DNA of 64,000 nucleotides from Terriglobia bacterium. GTDB lineage: Bacteria > Acidobacteriota > Terriglobia > Terriglobales > SCQP01. The notes beneath the pieces are model-generated. The model did not search any database. It was not told the DNA's origin and saw only the letters and a list, made by a program, of their open reading frames with translations. The translations under genes were made by a program, and so were the position numbers. The stretch spans positions 1 to 64,000 of the forward strand of contig JAJPKR010000002.1 of NCBI GenBank assembly GCA_021323595.1. Reading direction: 5' to 3'. Shown here in pieces: positions 1 through 12,657 of the stretch. Within the stretch, counting starts at the first letter, position 1; the number at the start of each line of letters is the position of its first letter.

Positions 1-639
1 ATCCAGGAAGGCAATATCGGCTTGATGAAGGCGGTGGACAAGTTCGAATATCGCCGGGGCTATAAATTTTCCACCTACGCGACCTGGTGGATTCGGCAGG
101 CGATCACGCGCGCGATCGCCGATCAGGCGCGCACCATCCGTATTCCCGTGCACATGATCGAGACGATCAACAAGCTGATCCGTACCTCCCGGCAGCTGGT
201 GCAGGAGTTGGGCCGCGAGCCCACCAGCGAAGAGATCGCCAAGCGCATGGATATTCCGGTGGCCAAGGTGCGCAAGGTGCTGAAGATCGCGCAAGAGCCG
301 ATCTCCCTGGAAACGCCGATCGGCGAGGAAGAGGATTCCCATCTTGGGGATTTCATTGAAGATCGCGGCGTGATTTCTCCCGCCGACGCGGTCATCAATG
401 TCAACCTGAAAGAGCAGACCTCGCAGGTGCTGAAGACGCTGACGCCGCGCGAGGAGAAAGTCATCAAGATGCGGTTCGGGCTGGATGACGGCAGCGAGCA
501 CACGCTCGAGGAGGTTGGCCAGTCGTTTGCCGTCACCCGCGAGCGCATCCGCCAGATTGAAGCCAAGGCGCTGCGGAAGCTGCGCCATCCCTCGCGGAGC
601 CGCCGGTTGCGCGCCTTCGTCGAGGGCATGACCGAATAG
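1..639 (+). CDS. rpoD: RNA polymerase primary sigma factor (RpoD-like), C-terminal part
   Basis: Open at the left edge: the frame reads through base 1, so the N-terminal half lies outside the window. The visible part starts in region 2 with the -10-recognition helix ([18 protein letters not shown]). Region 3 follows ([13 protein letters not shown]), and region 4 has the helix-turn-helix ([20 protein letters not shown]) and the typical end [20 protein letters not shown]. The tryptophan-rich region 2.4 and the [16 protein letters not shown] signature belong to group 1 (housekeeping) or close group 2 sigma factors. The protein recruits core RNA polymerase to vegetative promoters, in line with the TTGACA/TATAAT-type boxes seen elsewhere in the window. 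Group 1 versus group 2 cannot be settled without region 1.1. Confidence 0.95.
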   Translation: MQEGNIGLMKAVDKFEYRRGYKFSTYATWWIRQAITRAIADQARTIRIPVHMIETINKLIRTSRQLVQELGREPTSEEIAKRMDIPVAKVRKVLKIAQEPISLETPIGEEEDSHLGDFIEDRGVISPADAVINVNLKEQTSQVLKTLTPREEKVIKMRFGLDDGSEHTLEEVGQSFAVTRERIRQIEAKALRKLRHPSRSRRLRAFVEGMTE

Positions 640-674
640 AGAAGCGCGCCGCTTCCGTCGCCAAGCTTGTCGTC

Positions 675-1592
675 ATGCGAAGCGTGGGCCTAGCCGCGGC
701 GCTCTGGTTTATCCTGTGGATGGCTCCGTCCGCGCCGCGGCCTGCGGCTGGTGACGAGCCGCATCCGCCGCAAGAACATCTTGTCAGCGTTCCCGCCGGC
801 CCTGCCGCCGGCGCGGACACCGCGGCAACGATCGCGCGGGCGTGCGCCGCCGCCTTGCACCCGCAGTTCCTGCTGGACAATTTGCGCTTGCTGGCGACTC
901 CCCAGGCGGTGGACGGGGTGCAAATGATGGCAGTCGAAGACTGGCGCCCGGCGCACGGGGCGGCGGTCGAAGATCGCTCCAGGATTTTGTTCTACAAGAC
1001 CGTGGAACTGGAGGTGCCGCTGACGGAAGACGGCCGCCCGATTTCGGCGAGCGAGTTGGCGAAAGCGCGCCGCGCGCTGCAACGCGCCGAAGCCGGCGTC
1101 GATGCGCAGTGGAACCCGGCGGAAACTGCCGGACGGCTGATCCAAATCGACGGCCAAATCGTGGACGTCGGGCCCTTGCTGCGCCGCTTCGAGTGGCGAC
1201 CCATCGGCACCTGTGAATACATGGGCCACGCTTGCGTGGAGTATCAGTTCGCGCCGCGCGCCGGCGCCACGGTCGAGTCGCGGGCGGAGCGCATCATGGC
1301 GGCGATGGCCGGCCGGCTCCGCCTCGACCCGTTTAGCGGGCAGGTCTTGCAGGTCCGCTTCCACAACGTGCGACCGGTGCGCTTTGGATTCGGTTTGCTG
1401 GCCAGCTTTAGCCAGATCGAAGGTGAATTTGAGATGCAGCCCGCCGGCCCCGGCTGGGTTTGGAAAGACACCGTCGTCCATTTGCACGGCCGCGAGCTCT
1501 GGTTCGACAGGTCGGGGACGCTGGACAAGCAATATCTCCTACAGCGCGGAGAACAAAGCACCCACCGCGGAGGGCGGCAGGGCCGCCGTTAG
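675..1592 (+). CDS. exported protein of unknown function
   Basis: A 305-residue protein I do not recognise. The first ~26 residues ([20 protein letters not shown], then PRPAAG) look like a Sec signal peptide, so export to the periplasm or envelope is likely. The body is mixed alpha/beta with no obvious catalytic motif. The middle has a beta-rich stretch around the residues [20 protein letters not shown], and the end is polar and basic. It sits 35 nt after the sigma factor on the same strand and could be cotranscribed, but no functional link is visible. No strong Shine-Dalgarno sequence precedes the ATG. Coding is supported by length, by the signal peptide and by the lack of a better frame. 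Confidence 0.7.
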   Translation: MRSVGLAAALWFILWMAPSAPRPAAGDEPHPPQEHLVSVPAGPAAGADTAATIARACAAALHPQFLLDNLRLLATPQAVDGVQMMAVEDWRPAHGAAVEDRSRILFYKTVELEVPLTEDGRPISASELAKARRALQRAEAGVDAQWNPAETAGRLIQIDGQIVDVGPLLRRFEWRPIGTCEYMGHACVEYQFAPRAGATVESRAERIMAAMAGRLRLDPFSGQVLQVRFHNVRPVRFGFGLLASFSQIEGEFEMQPAGPGWVWKDTVVHLHGRELWFDRSGTLDKQYLLQRGEQSTHRGGRQGRR

Positions 1593-1659
1593 TCGGCGGG
1601 CGCGAACACCCGCGCGGTCGCGGCCGGGAGCGCCGCCGATCTCGTATCATGGTTCCTAC

Positions 1660-1896
1660 ATGACTCCTCTGAACGTCACTTTCAGCTACATGGGCGAAGT
1701 CGGGGCCGGGCAAATGCGGCGGTTGGCCGAGGCCTTGAGCGTTTACGGATTGCGGGGCCTTCAGTTGGACGAGAAGGCCAAGACCATTACCATCGAGTTC
1801 GACGCCGCGCGGCTCGACAACGATTTGGTCCTGGCGGTCGTGAAGAACTGCGGGATCAGCGCCACCGGACAAGTCGAGACCTCGGTCGTGGCCTAG
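1660..1896 (+). CDS. small HMA-like fold protein of unknown function
   Basis: A 78-residue protein starting at ATG 1660. A longer in-frame reading begins at 1213 but overlaps the preceding gene and has an Arg/Ser-rich, non-protein-like composition, so I reject the extension. The order (strand FSYMGEV, helix [14 protein letters not shown], strands [14 protein letters not shown], helix [13 protein letters not shown], short strand) resembles the beta-alpha-beta-beta-alpha-beta of heavy-metal-associated domains. It lacks the CxxC metal motif, so metal binding is not predicted. A TATCAT box at 1645-1650 lies 9 nt before the ATG, hinting at a very short leader. It is followed 22 nt later by msrA. 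Function unknown. Confidence 0.65.
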   Translation: MTPLNVTFSYMGEVGAGQMRRLAEALSVYGLRGLQLDEKAKTITIEFDAARLDNDLVLAVVKNCGISATGQVETSVVA

Positions 1897-1918
1897 TCGA
1901 AACCGTTGGAGGGATTCT

Positions 1919-2395
1919 ATGCCATCGGAAAAAGCGCTATTCGCCGGCGGCTGCTTTTGGGGAGTGGAAGCCGCATTTCGCAAGATCCCCGGCGTGGTGG
2001 CGACCACGGTGGGCTATTCGGGCGGCACGGTTCCGAACCCCACCTATGAGCAGGTTTGCACGGACACCACCGGCCACGCGGAAACCGTCGAGGTCGAATA
2101 CGATCCGGCGCGCGTCAGCTATGAGCAGCTGCTGCAGGTTTTCTGGGAAAACCACGATCCCACCCAGCTCAACCGGCAGGGTCCGGACGTCGGGCGGCAG
2201 TACCGCTCGGCGATTTTCTATTTGAACGCCGCTCAGGAGCGTGCCGCCCGCGCCGCTCGCGACGCCCTGGCCGCGAGCGGCCGCTATCGCCGCCCGATCG
2301 CCACCGAGATCACGGCCGCCGGGCCCTTTTATCGCGCCGAGGATTATCATCAGCAATACCTCGAAAAGCGCGGCCTGGCGCATTGCCATCTCTAG
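1919..2395 (+). CDS. msrA: peptide-methionine (S)-S-oxide reductase MsrA
   Basis: Reduces the S-epimer of methionine sulfoxide in proteins and free methionine; a cytosolic repair enzyme. The 158-residue protein carries the catalytic GCFWGVE motif (Cys near residue 12), the VGYSGG segment, the [20 protein letters not shown] substrate-binding stretch, and the [12 protein letters not shown] end typical of the family. The C-terminal resolving cysteine would be the Cys of the final HCHL. The start is well supported by the RBS GGAGGG at 1908-1913, 5 nt before the ATG. The gene is convergent with the downstream M28 peptidase. No msrB is next to it. Confidence 0.97.
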   Translation: MPSEKALFAGGCFWGVEAAFRKIPGVVATTVGYSGGTVPNPTYEQVCTDTTGHAETVEVEYDPARVSYEQLLQVFWENHDPTQLNRQGPDVGRQYRSAIFYLNAAQERAARAARDALAASGRYRRPIATEITAAGPFYRAEDYHQQYLEKRGLAHCHL

Positions 2396-2406
2396 CCGCC
2401 GGTGCG

Positions 2407-2423
2407 CGCCCCGCGCCGGGGCG
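2407..2423. terminator. GC-rich hairpin between convergent genes
   Basis: Six-bp inverted repeat CGCCCC/GGGGCG with a 5-nt loop in the 62-nt gap between msrA (+) and the M28 peptidase (-). There is no T-run, so intrinsic termination is only possible, not shown. Confidence 0.25.
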
Positions 2424-2457
2424 GGCAACCGAACCGCGCCGCGCGCCAGCGGGTGGT

Positions 2458-4110
2458 TTACCGCGGGGGGCGGACCGGCGGGCGCTGGGCGCCGGCGGAC
2501 GGCGCAGGATTGAGCAAGCGATCGAAGATCGAGGGCCCTTGCGGCGGCGGTACCGGCTTGCGCGGCAGCATGCCGTCGCGATTCGCCGCCAGGTAGGCAA
2601 AGCTGGCCACGATGACGGCGTTGCGCTGCATATCCCACGGCGGCACGCGTTCGTAGAAGTCGGCGTTCGAGTGGTGGGTGCGGGTCTCGTAGTCGAGCGG
2701 GTCCTGAATGAATTGGAAGCCGGGGAGGCCGACGGCGTCGAAGGATAGGTGGTCGGTGCCGCCAGTATCGCGGATCGTCAGCGTCTGCATGCCGAGATCG
2801 TGGAAGGGCTCCATCCACGCGCGGAAGATGGGCGCGACCATGTCGTTGCCCTGCAGATAAACGCCCCGGATCGCGCCTGCGCCGTTGTCCACGTTGAAGT
2901 AGCAGTCCAGGTCATGCCATTCCGGCAGGAGTCGCATCGTCGCTGGATCGCCGAAGTGCTGTTTCACATAGGCCCGCGAGCCTAGCAGCCCCTGCTCTTC
3001 GCCGGTCCAGAGGCCGATGCGGACGGTGCGGCGCAACCGAACACCGCTCTGCGCGAGGATTCGCATGGCTTCCATCATCACTGCGGAGCCCGCGCCGTTG
3101 TCGGTGGCGCCGGTGGCGAAATGCCAGGAATCGAAATGAGCCCCGATCATGACCACTTGATGCGCGAGCGCCGGGTCGCTGCCCGGCAGCTCGCCGACGA
3201 TGTTGAAGGAGTTCACGTCCTGGGCGCCCATCGCGTTCTCGTCATCGAGTTGGAGGGTGACGGGGATGTGCTTGGCGAGGGTGCGCGCGATGCGCCCGAA
3301 TTCTTCGTCGGCCAAAACCACTTGCGGCGGCGTCGGGGGGGCGTCGGCGCGCGGGGAGACGAAGCCGCGGTTGAACACCGTACCGTCCACGGAGCGGGAG
3401 CTGCCCGGCCATAGCACCGCCGCCACGCCTTGCTCGAGCAGGAACTGCATCTGCTTGCGGGTGAACTGGAGGCGTGCCACGAATTGGGCGATGCGGTCGG
3501 GCGGAAAGCCCGCGCGGGGCGGCGGCGCCAGCATCATCGCCGCGAGCTGGTCGGCCGTGTAACGCTCGGCGTCGGGCTTGAAGTCGGGCTCGATCGCCGG
3601 CTCCTCGCCCATGAGCACGAATGCGCCGCGCAGGCGGCCTTGATACTGGGCGAAATCGGCCTCGCGGTCGAGCTTCACTTGGATCGCTTCGGCGGTGACC
3701 GGGCCGTGGGTGCCGGGCGTCCAGGCCAGGGGATAGGCGATGATCGTGTACGCCTCCGGCCTGAGCGCGAGGAGCGTGAAGCGCGAGTTTTGCCAGCTCC
3801 GGCCGAACGGCCCCCAAGGCTCCAGGTGCGCTTGGCGCACTCCCCAACCGGTAAGCGTCTGTTCCGCGTATTCGGCCGCTTTCAGCGTATTGGGCGAGGC
3901 GGTCAGCCGCGGGCCGTACACGTCGGTGAGATAACTCAGGACTGTCATCACTTGAGAGTGGCCGAAGCCCTGCTCTTTGATCGCGTGAATCGCGGCCAGG
4001 TCGGCTTCCGTGAGCTGTTGCGCGGCGAGCGGGACGCTCGCTCCGGCCGATGCCAATGCCAGCATGAGGATGAGGCGGGCGAGGCCGCCTGGAATCTTTC
4101 CGGTACGCAT
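2458..4110 (-). CDS. secreted M28-family zinc peptidase
   Basis: Predicted metallo-aminopeptidase or carboxypeptidase of family M28, 550 residues. Residues 1-31 form a signal peptide (hydrophobic ARLILMLALASAG, cleavage near PLAAQQ). A PA-like inserted region spans roughly 130-285. The catalytic domain is about 295-515: first zinc ligand in GAHFDSW (His325), bridging Asp337 in GATDNGAG, catalytic Glu pair in WTGEEQGLLGSRAY (371-372), further ligand Asp408 in FNVDNGAGA, and the last His in THHSNADFYE (479-480). All ligands are present, so it should be active. I chose ATG 4110 over the longer 4164 start because AGGAGAG lies just upstream and the signal peptide then begins properly. A TTGCCC-17-TACATT promoter lies at 4136-4164. 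The exact substrate is not predictable. Confidence 0.93.
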   Translation of the reverse strand: MRTGKIPGGLARLILMLALASAGASVPLAAQQLTEADLAAIHAIKEQGFGHSQVMTVLSYLTDVYGPRLTASPNTLKAAEYAEQTLTGWGVRQAHLEPWGPFGRSWQNSRFTLLALRPEAYTIIAYPLAWTPGTHGPVTAEAIQVKLDREADFAQYQGRLRGAFVLMGEEPAIEPDFKPDAERYTADQLAAMMLAPPPRAGFPPDRIAQFVARLQFTRKQMQFLLEQGVAAVLWPGSSRSVDGTVFNRGFVSPRADAPPTPPQVVLADEEFGRIARTLAKHIPVTLQLDDENAMGAQDVNSFNIVGELPGSDPALAHQVVMIGAHFDSWHFATGATDNGAGSAVMMEAMRILAQSGVRLRRTVRIGLWTGEEQGLLGSRAYVKQHFGDPATMRLLPEWHDLDCYFNVDNGAGAIRGVYLQGNDMVAPIFRAWMEPFHDLGMQTLTIRDTGGTDHLSFDAVGLPGFQFIQDPLDYETRTHHSNADFYERVPPWDMQRNAVIVASFAYLAANRDGMLPRKPVPPPQGPSIFDRLLNPAPSAGAQRPPVRPPR

Positions 4111-4135
4111 GAACTCTCCTGGTTGGGCTCTCGCC

Positions 4136-4164
4136 AATGTAGGCGGAAACGCGAAGAAGGGCAA
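4136..4164 (-). promoter_or_regulatory. sigma-70-type promoter for the M28 peptidase gene
   Basis: On the minus strand, TTGCCC (4159-4164), a 17-nt spacer and TACATT (4136-4141). Each box matches 4 of 6 consensus positions with ideal spacing. The predicted transcript start is just downstream, giving a leader of about 20 nt that contains the AGGAGAG RBS. Confidence 0.5.
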
Positions 4165-4403
4165 GTCGCCGGCCCGCCCGCAGCCGCCTTTCCCAACCCG
4201 CCAGCCGGCGCCGCGCGGCGCGGCCGGGAGCGGCGCCAGGAGGCGGGCTGGGTCGCAGCGGCTGCGGAGTGGCTGGCTTAGCGGGCAGATCCCGCCTGAA
4301 CTCCAGGACAGTGCTTGGGACGGTAACTACGCGGATGCAGGTTAAATTCAGAAACTTTCTCGCCGATACCATTACCTTGCAGCACTTGTTTCCCCGCGCG
4401 CCC

Positions 4404-6809
4404 ATGTCTGCATCCTCCTCGACCCCCGACGCGATACCGCATGCACCGGTCGCGGACTGGCTGGCGGTTCTGCCAACCGGCGCCGCGCTCCTCGACTCTG
4501 ACCTGCGCGTCACCTACGCCAACGAAGCGCTAGGGCGTTTGCTGGGACGCAGCCCGAGCCGGCTGGTGGGTCGCGCGTGGTCGGAGATCGAGGCGGAAAG
4601 CCTCGACATTCAAGCGGCATTGCGGCAAATCTGGAGCGGCGAGAGATCCAGAGTGCACATGGAGGCGCGCTGCCGGCGGGACGCCGGCGCCACCTTCTGG
4701 GCGCAAGTCACCGCCATCCTCGTCACCCTGCCCGTGGCGGTCGAATTCAGCGGCGCCGACCGCTTCCGCGGGGCGGGCCGGCGCGGGACGGCGCGCCACG
4801 GCGATCGCCGCGGGGCCGCGCCGTGCGGTGGCGCGCGGCCGCGCGCCATCCTGGTCTTGCTCGAGAGCATGGACTTGCGCAAGCAGGCGGAGCTGCGCCT
4901 GCGCGCTTCGGAACGCCAATACCGGATCCTCTTCGAAAAGAATCTGGCCGGCGTCTATCGCAGCAGCTTGGACGGGCGCATTTTGGATTGCAACGACGCC
5001 TTCGCGCGCATGTTCGGCTTTGCGTCCCGGCAGGAAGCGATGTTGTCGCGGGCGCAGGATTTCTATGTCGTGCCCGAGCAGCGCGAGCGCTGGCTGGAAT
5101 TGTTGCGCGACCGCGGTTCCTTGAACAGCTATGAAGCTTGCCTGCGGCGCAAGGATGGGCAGCCGGTGTGGGTGCTGGCGAATGAATCGCTCCTGCCCGT
5201 GGCCGAGGGCCAGCCGCCGATCATTCAGGGCACGATGCTCGACATCAGCGAGCGCAAGGCTTCCGAAGAGGCGCTGCGCCGGGAGCGCGATTTCGTCTCG
5301 GCGGTGCTGGACGGTTCGGGGATGCTTGTGGTCGTCTTGGACGCGAGCGGCCGCGTCGTGCGGTTTAGCCGCGGCGCCGAGCAGACCACCGGCTTTGCGG
5401 CCGCGGAGGTGGCCGGCGAGCCCGTCTGGCAGCGGCTCCTGCCGCGCGAAGCGGAAGCGCCATCGCGAGAGTTCATGGCGCAAGCGCGGGCGGGCGCGCG
5501 CCCCGCCCAGAGCGAGTTCGATTGCCTCACCAAGTCCGGTTTGAAGCGGCGGATCGCGTGGTCGTTTTCCTATCTGCTGGACGAGAAAGGAGAGTTGGCG
5601 CACGTCGTCGCCACCGGCGTGGATATCACGGAGCGCCGCAGCTTGGAAGGACAATTGCGGCAGGCGCAAAAGATGGAGGCGATCGGCCAGCTCGCCGGCG
5701 GTATCGCTCATGACTTCAACAATCTCTTGACGGTCATCACCGGTCATTGCGATCTCTTGCTGAGCCAGCCGCCGGAAAGCATTCCCGGCTTCGTGCTCGG
5801 GCGCGCGGCCAAAATCAAAGTTGCCTCGGACCGCGCCGTGGCGCTGACGCGGCAACTGCTGGTCTTCAGCCGCACGCAGGAGATGGCGCCGCGCACTCTC
5901 AGTCTCAACGAAGTCATTTCTCGCACGCGCGAGATCCTGCAACCGCTCATCGGCGAGCATGTGAAGATTCGGGAAATTCTGGGAAAAGATCTCGGCCTGG
6001 TCCACGCCGACCCCATCCAGCTCGAGCAGGTCATGATGAATCTGGCGATCAATGGGCGCGATGCGATGCCGCAAGGCGGCGTGATCTTGATCGAGACCGC
6101 CAACGTCGAGCTGGACGCTGCCTATGCCCGGCTTCGTCCCGGCGTCGCGCCGGGAGCGTACGTGCAGCTTTCGGTCAGCGATACCGGCACGGGCATGGAC
6201 GCCGCCACGCAAGCGCGCATCTTCGAGCCGTTCTTTACGACCAAGGAGCAAGGACGCGGCACCGGCTTGGGGCTGGCGACTGTGTATGGCATCGTGCGGC
6301 AGAGCCGCGGCTACATTTGGGTGTATAGCGAAGTCGGGCGCGGGACCACGTTTCACATCTATCTGCCGCGCGTCCAGGAGGGCCAGGAAGCCCCGTCCGT
6401 GCCCGTGCCGCGCCCGGCGCGGGCGCCGGCGCCACCCCAAGCGGTTGCCACAGTGCTGCTGGTCGAAGACGACCCCGCCGTGCGGCAGATCGCGCGTGAG
6501 CTCCTGGAGGCGGGCGGGCATCGGGTGCTCGAGGCCGACGGGGCCGCGCATGCCCTGCAATGGGTCGAGAACGCACGGGACCCTATAGACGTGTTATTGA
6601 CCGACGCGTTCATACCCGGCTTGCCTGGGCCCGATCTGGCCCGGCGCGTTCGCGCGCGCCATCCCAAATTGAAGGTGCTGTTCACATCCGGATTCACCGT
6701 GAATGCGCTCGCTCAGCACGGGCTGTCGGAGGCGGCCGAAGGCTTCGTGCCCAAGCCGTTCACCGCCGCCGCGCTCGCGCGCCAGGTGGCGGCGGCCCTC
6801 GGCAGCTAG
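4404..6809 (+). CDS. three-PAS hybrid sensor histidine kinase with receiver domain
   Basis: Soluble hybrid two-component kinase, 802 residues, with no membrane segment. Order: PAS1 about 14-110, PAS2 about 170-290, PAS3 about 295-415, HisKA with phospho-acceptor His436 in GGIAHDFNNLL, HATPase_c (N box NLAINGRDAMP, G1 DTGTGMD, G2 GRGTGLGLATVYGIV), then a receiver from about 685 with acidic pocket VEDDP and phospho-acceptor Asp734 in LLTDAFIPGLPGP; the conserved Lys is in VPKPF. HDFNN kinases of this type usually work as phosphorelay hybrids. A longer in-frame start at 4269 exists; ATG 4404 gives the better PAS boundary but no clear RBS supports it. Between PAS1 and PAS2 is an odd Arg/Gly-rich stretch (see findings). 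No dedicated partner regulator is adjacent, so the output is unknown. Confidence 0.9.
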   Translation: MSASSSTPDAIPHAPVADWLAVLPTGAALLDSDLRVTYANEALGRLLGRSPSRLVGRAWSEIEAESLDIQAALRQIWSGERSRVHMEARCRRDAGATFWAQVTAILVTLPVAVEFSGADRFRGAGRRGTARHGDRRGAAPCGGARPRAILVLLESMDLRKQAELRLRASERQYRILFEKNLAGVYRSSLDGRILDCNDAFARMFGFASRQEAMLSRAQDFYVVPEQRERWLELLRDRGSLNSYEACLRRKDGQPVWVLANESLLPVAEGQPPIIQGTMLDISERKASEEALRRERDFVSAVLDGSGMLVVVLDASGRVVRFSRGAEQTTGFAAAEVAGEPVWQRLLPREAEAPSREFMAQARAGARPAQSEFDCLTKSGLKRRIAWSFSYLLDEKGELAHVVATGVDITERRSLEGQLRQAQKMEAIGQLAGGIAHDFNNLLTVITGHCDLLLSQPPESIPGFVLGRAAKIKVASDRAVALTRQLLVFSRTQEMAPRTLSLNEVISRTREILQPLIGEHVKIREILGKDLGLVHADPIQLEQVMMNLAINGRDAMPQGGVILIETANVELDAAYARLRPGVAPGAYVQLSVSDTGTGMDAATQARIFEPFFTTKEQGRGTGLGLATVYGIVRQSRGYIWVYSEVGRGTTFHIYLPRVQEGQEAPSVPVPRPARAPAPPQAVATVLLVEDDPAVRQIARELLEAGGHRVLEADGAAHALQWVENARDPIDVLLTDAFIPGLPGPDLARRVRARHPKLKVLFTSGFTVNALAQHGLSEAAEGFVPKPFTAAALARQVAAALGS

Positions 6810-6846
6810 CGGCGAAGCCGGAACCGAGGCCGGAGCGGCGCGGGCG

Positions 6847-8691
6847 TTAGCCGCGCGGCGTGCCTAGCCAGCTCTCGCGCAGCGCCTTTTCCGCCACCGT
6901 GGCATCCGGCCTGGGAACGATCGCGCATCGCGAGCGGTGCGGCGGCTCGGGCGTGATCGTGGCGGAAAACGCCTGGAAATGCTCGGTCACGGCGATGACC
7001 GCGGGCTGGCCGGGAGGCAATGCCCTGAGCACATCCGCGGCGTCCGCGCCGACCGTTTGGCCGTTGATCGCGGTGATTTCGTCATCCACTCCAAGACCCG
7101 CTCGCGCCGCGGGGCTGTCGGGCGCCACCATCACCACGCGCGTGCCTTCGGTAACCAGGCCGGTGAAAGATTTTCGATCCGGTGGGATCGAGCATTCGAC
7201 CTGCAATCCGGCCGCGGCCACGTAATCGTTGAAAGGGAGTTCTGCGACGCCGTTCACGTAGCGGGCGAAGAAGTCCTGATAGGAAACCCCGCTTACCGTC
7301 TCCAGGGCAGCTTCGAAATCGGCTTCTCGATAGCCTCGTCCGGGCAAATAATAGCTGGCGCGCGGCCCTTCGTAAAAGTGCTGGTACATATAGCGCATGA
7401 CCGTATCGAGCGAGAGCCGCCCGGCGCTGCGCCGGCGCAGGTCGAGATCGAGCATGGCGCCGAGCAGTTCGCCTTTTTGATAGTAGGAAATCGTGGTGGC
7501 GCGCTGATTGGTCTCTTGGTACAGCGGCGTGCGGTCGTGGAACCAAGCCGTCAAGGAGGAGTCGGCGGCGCTCATCGAGGCGTGGCCGGGTTGCTGCTCG
7601 AATCGCCCGAAGGAACCTCCGAGCTGGCGCAAGTATTCTTCCGGAGACTCCAAGCCGGCGCGCTCGACGCTGATGTCGCCGTAGTACTGCGTCAGGCCCT
7701 CGGCGATCCAGAGCGAGCGCGTGGGATCGGGGCGCTGGTAGTCCCAGGGGCCGAGCGGCAGCGGGCGCAAACGCTTGACGTTCCATTGGTGAAAGAATTC
7801 GTGGGCGGCGTCGTCTTCGGCGCCGCGCAGGCCCGCCGGCTCGCCGAGCGCGGCCGGAATGATGATTTGCGTGCCGAAAAGGTGTTCCATCCCGTCGCCC
7901 GGACTCTGCGGATCAAAGTGAAAGAAGAAGGAGTAGGTACGAAGGTCGGCGGGTGGTCCGAACACCGTATTCTCGACCGCGACGATGCGGCGCAGCGCCG
8001 CGATCAGGGCGCCGTGATTGCCGCCTTCGGGCCGGTAGCTATGAATCAAGATCCGGTAGGTGCGGCCGTCTTGCACGAAATTGTCGAGACTGAAATTGGG
8101 CGCGGCTTCGATCGGGGCGTCGATGAAAATGTCGTAGTTGGGAAAAGTCAGCGTGGTTTGGCCCGGCGCGCCTAACTCATCGAGCACCTTCCAGCCCTCG
8201 GGGGCTGCGATGCGCAAGGAGACCGGGTCGGCCTTATGGCCGGCGAAATAGGCGAAGACCGGCCCGCCATTGACATTGGCATGGGTGCGATCGAGTTGCG
8301 CGAACGAACCCGTCAGGGTATTCGCGTACACGCGATAAGAGACTGTCAAGGCGTGGCAGCCGCCGCTATCGATTTGCCAGCGCGAGGGTCCCAGGCGGGT
8401 CAGTTTGATGGCAGCCGCGGGGTCCGATGCGCATTGGGCCGCGAGGTTCTGCACGTTCACGGCATAGTTGTAGATGCTGTACCGGCCGGGATACCACGCC
8501 GGCATCAGCAGTTGCAGGCTGGCCGGCAAGGCGCCGCCATCGCGCGCGGCGGCCTGAATCGTGACGCCGATCAGATGATTCGCGGGATGAGTGAGATCGA
8601 GATTATAAGCGATCGTGAGCGGCGCCGGCGCCTGCGCCGCGGCGAGGGAAATCAGGCAGACGCAGAGACCGGCCAAGGCGAATGATTTCAT
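6847..8691 (-). CDS. secreted M61-family (glycyl aminopeptidase-like) metallopeptidase with PDZ domain
   Basis: Family M61 zinc peptidase of 614 residues. Residues 1-20 are a signal peptide (LAGLCVCLISLAAAQ). A beta-sandwich N-domain follows to about 245. The gluzincin-like catalytic domain carries HEFFHQWNVKRLRP with the HExxH zinc motif at His297-Glu298-His301; the third ligand Glu lies in the downstream WIAEGLTQYYGD. The C-terminal PDZ domain (about 505-570) contains VAPDSPAARAGLGVDDEITAINGQ. All catalytic residues are present. Characterised relatives such as Sphingomonas glycyl aminopeptidase remove N-terminal Gly or Ala. Convergent with the histidine kinase gene. No SD is visible; a TATCCT box lies 7 nt before the ATG (see findings on leaderless starts). 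Confidence 0.93.
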   Translation of the reverse strand: MKSFALAGLCVCLISLAAAQAPAPLTIAYNLDLTHPANHLIGVTIQAAARDGGALPASLQLLMPAWYPGRYSIYNYAVNVQNLAAQCASDPAAAIKLTRLGPSRWQIDSGGCHALTVSYRVYANTLTGSFAQLDRTHANVNGGPVFAYFAGHKADPVSLRIAAPEGWKVLDELGAPGQTTLTFPNYDIFIDAPIEAAPNFSLDNFVQDGRTYRILIHSYRPEGGNHGALIAALRRIVAVENTVFGPPADLRTYSFFFHFDPQSPGDGMEHLFGTQIIIPAALGEPAGLRGAEDDAAHEFFHQWNVKRLRPLPLGPWDYQRPDPTRSLWIAEGLTQYYGDISVERAGLESPEEYLRQLGGSFGRFEQQPGHASMSAADSSLTAWFHDRTPLYQETNQRATTISYYQKGELLGAMLDLDLRRRSAGRLSLDTVMRYMYQHFYEGPRASYYLPGRGYREADFEAALETVSGVSYQDFFARYVNGVAELPFNDYVAAAGLQVECSIPPDRKSFTGLVTEGTRVVMVAPDSPAARAGLGVDDEITAINGQTVGADAADVLRALPPGQPAVIAVTEHFQAFSATITPEPPHRSRCAIVPRPDATVAEKALRESWLGTPRG

Positions 8692-8698
8692 GCCGCTC

Positions 8699-8704
8699 AG
8701 GATA
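8699..8704 (-). promoter_or_regulatory. candidate -10 box placed for a leaderless M61 mRNA
   Basis: Minus-strand TATCCT ends 7 nt before ATG 8691, which would put the transcript start at or 1 nt before the start codon. No -35 box and no SD are evident. Confidence 0.35.
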
Positions 8705-8760
8705 CATTGAGACCATCGGAGCGGGCAGGGAATCGGCGTAGCCGGACCTACGCGCGTCGC

Positions 8761-12438
<3,678 letters not shown>

Positions 12439-12458
12439 GCGGATTCAATCTCGCTTCT

Positions 12459-12467
12459 AGTATAGCA
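12459..12467 (-). promoter_or_regulatory. extended -10 promoter for kgd
   Basis: On the minus strand, TGCTATACT (extended -10 TGn plus TATACT, hexamer 12459-12464), with no convincing -35, as is allowed for extended -10 promoters. The predicted start near 12452 leaves a leader of about 14 nt before GTG 12438. Confidence 0.5.
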
Positions 12468-12657
12468 ACCGCTCTGTATCGCTCCTTTGTCGGCCCCGTT
12501 TCGAGGATTATCCGCCAGTATGCCGGCCTGGCGCCGGGGTGCGCGAAGCGGCCCGGGCCGGGAGCGCCCAGGGCTGGGTCGCAGCCGTAGTGGCGCTGCT
12601 GGGCCGTCCGGTGCGCTGCGGGGGCCTTGGGTGGGACCGGCCGAGGGTGTGGATCGC

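Noticed and set aside
2458-2818. Possible gene on the minus strand covering the end of msrA and the M28 gene (frame 1937-2818)
   Set aside because: Out of frame with both real genes and without motifs.
4530-6560. 676-codon minus-strand frame opposite the hybrid kinase
   Set aside because: Low-complexity Arg/His/Gln-rich translation; the plus strand carries all kinase motifs.
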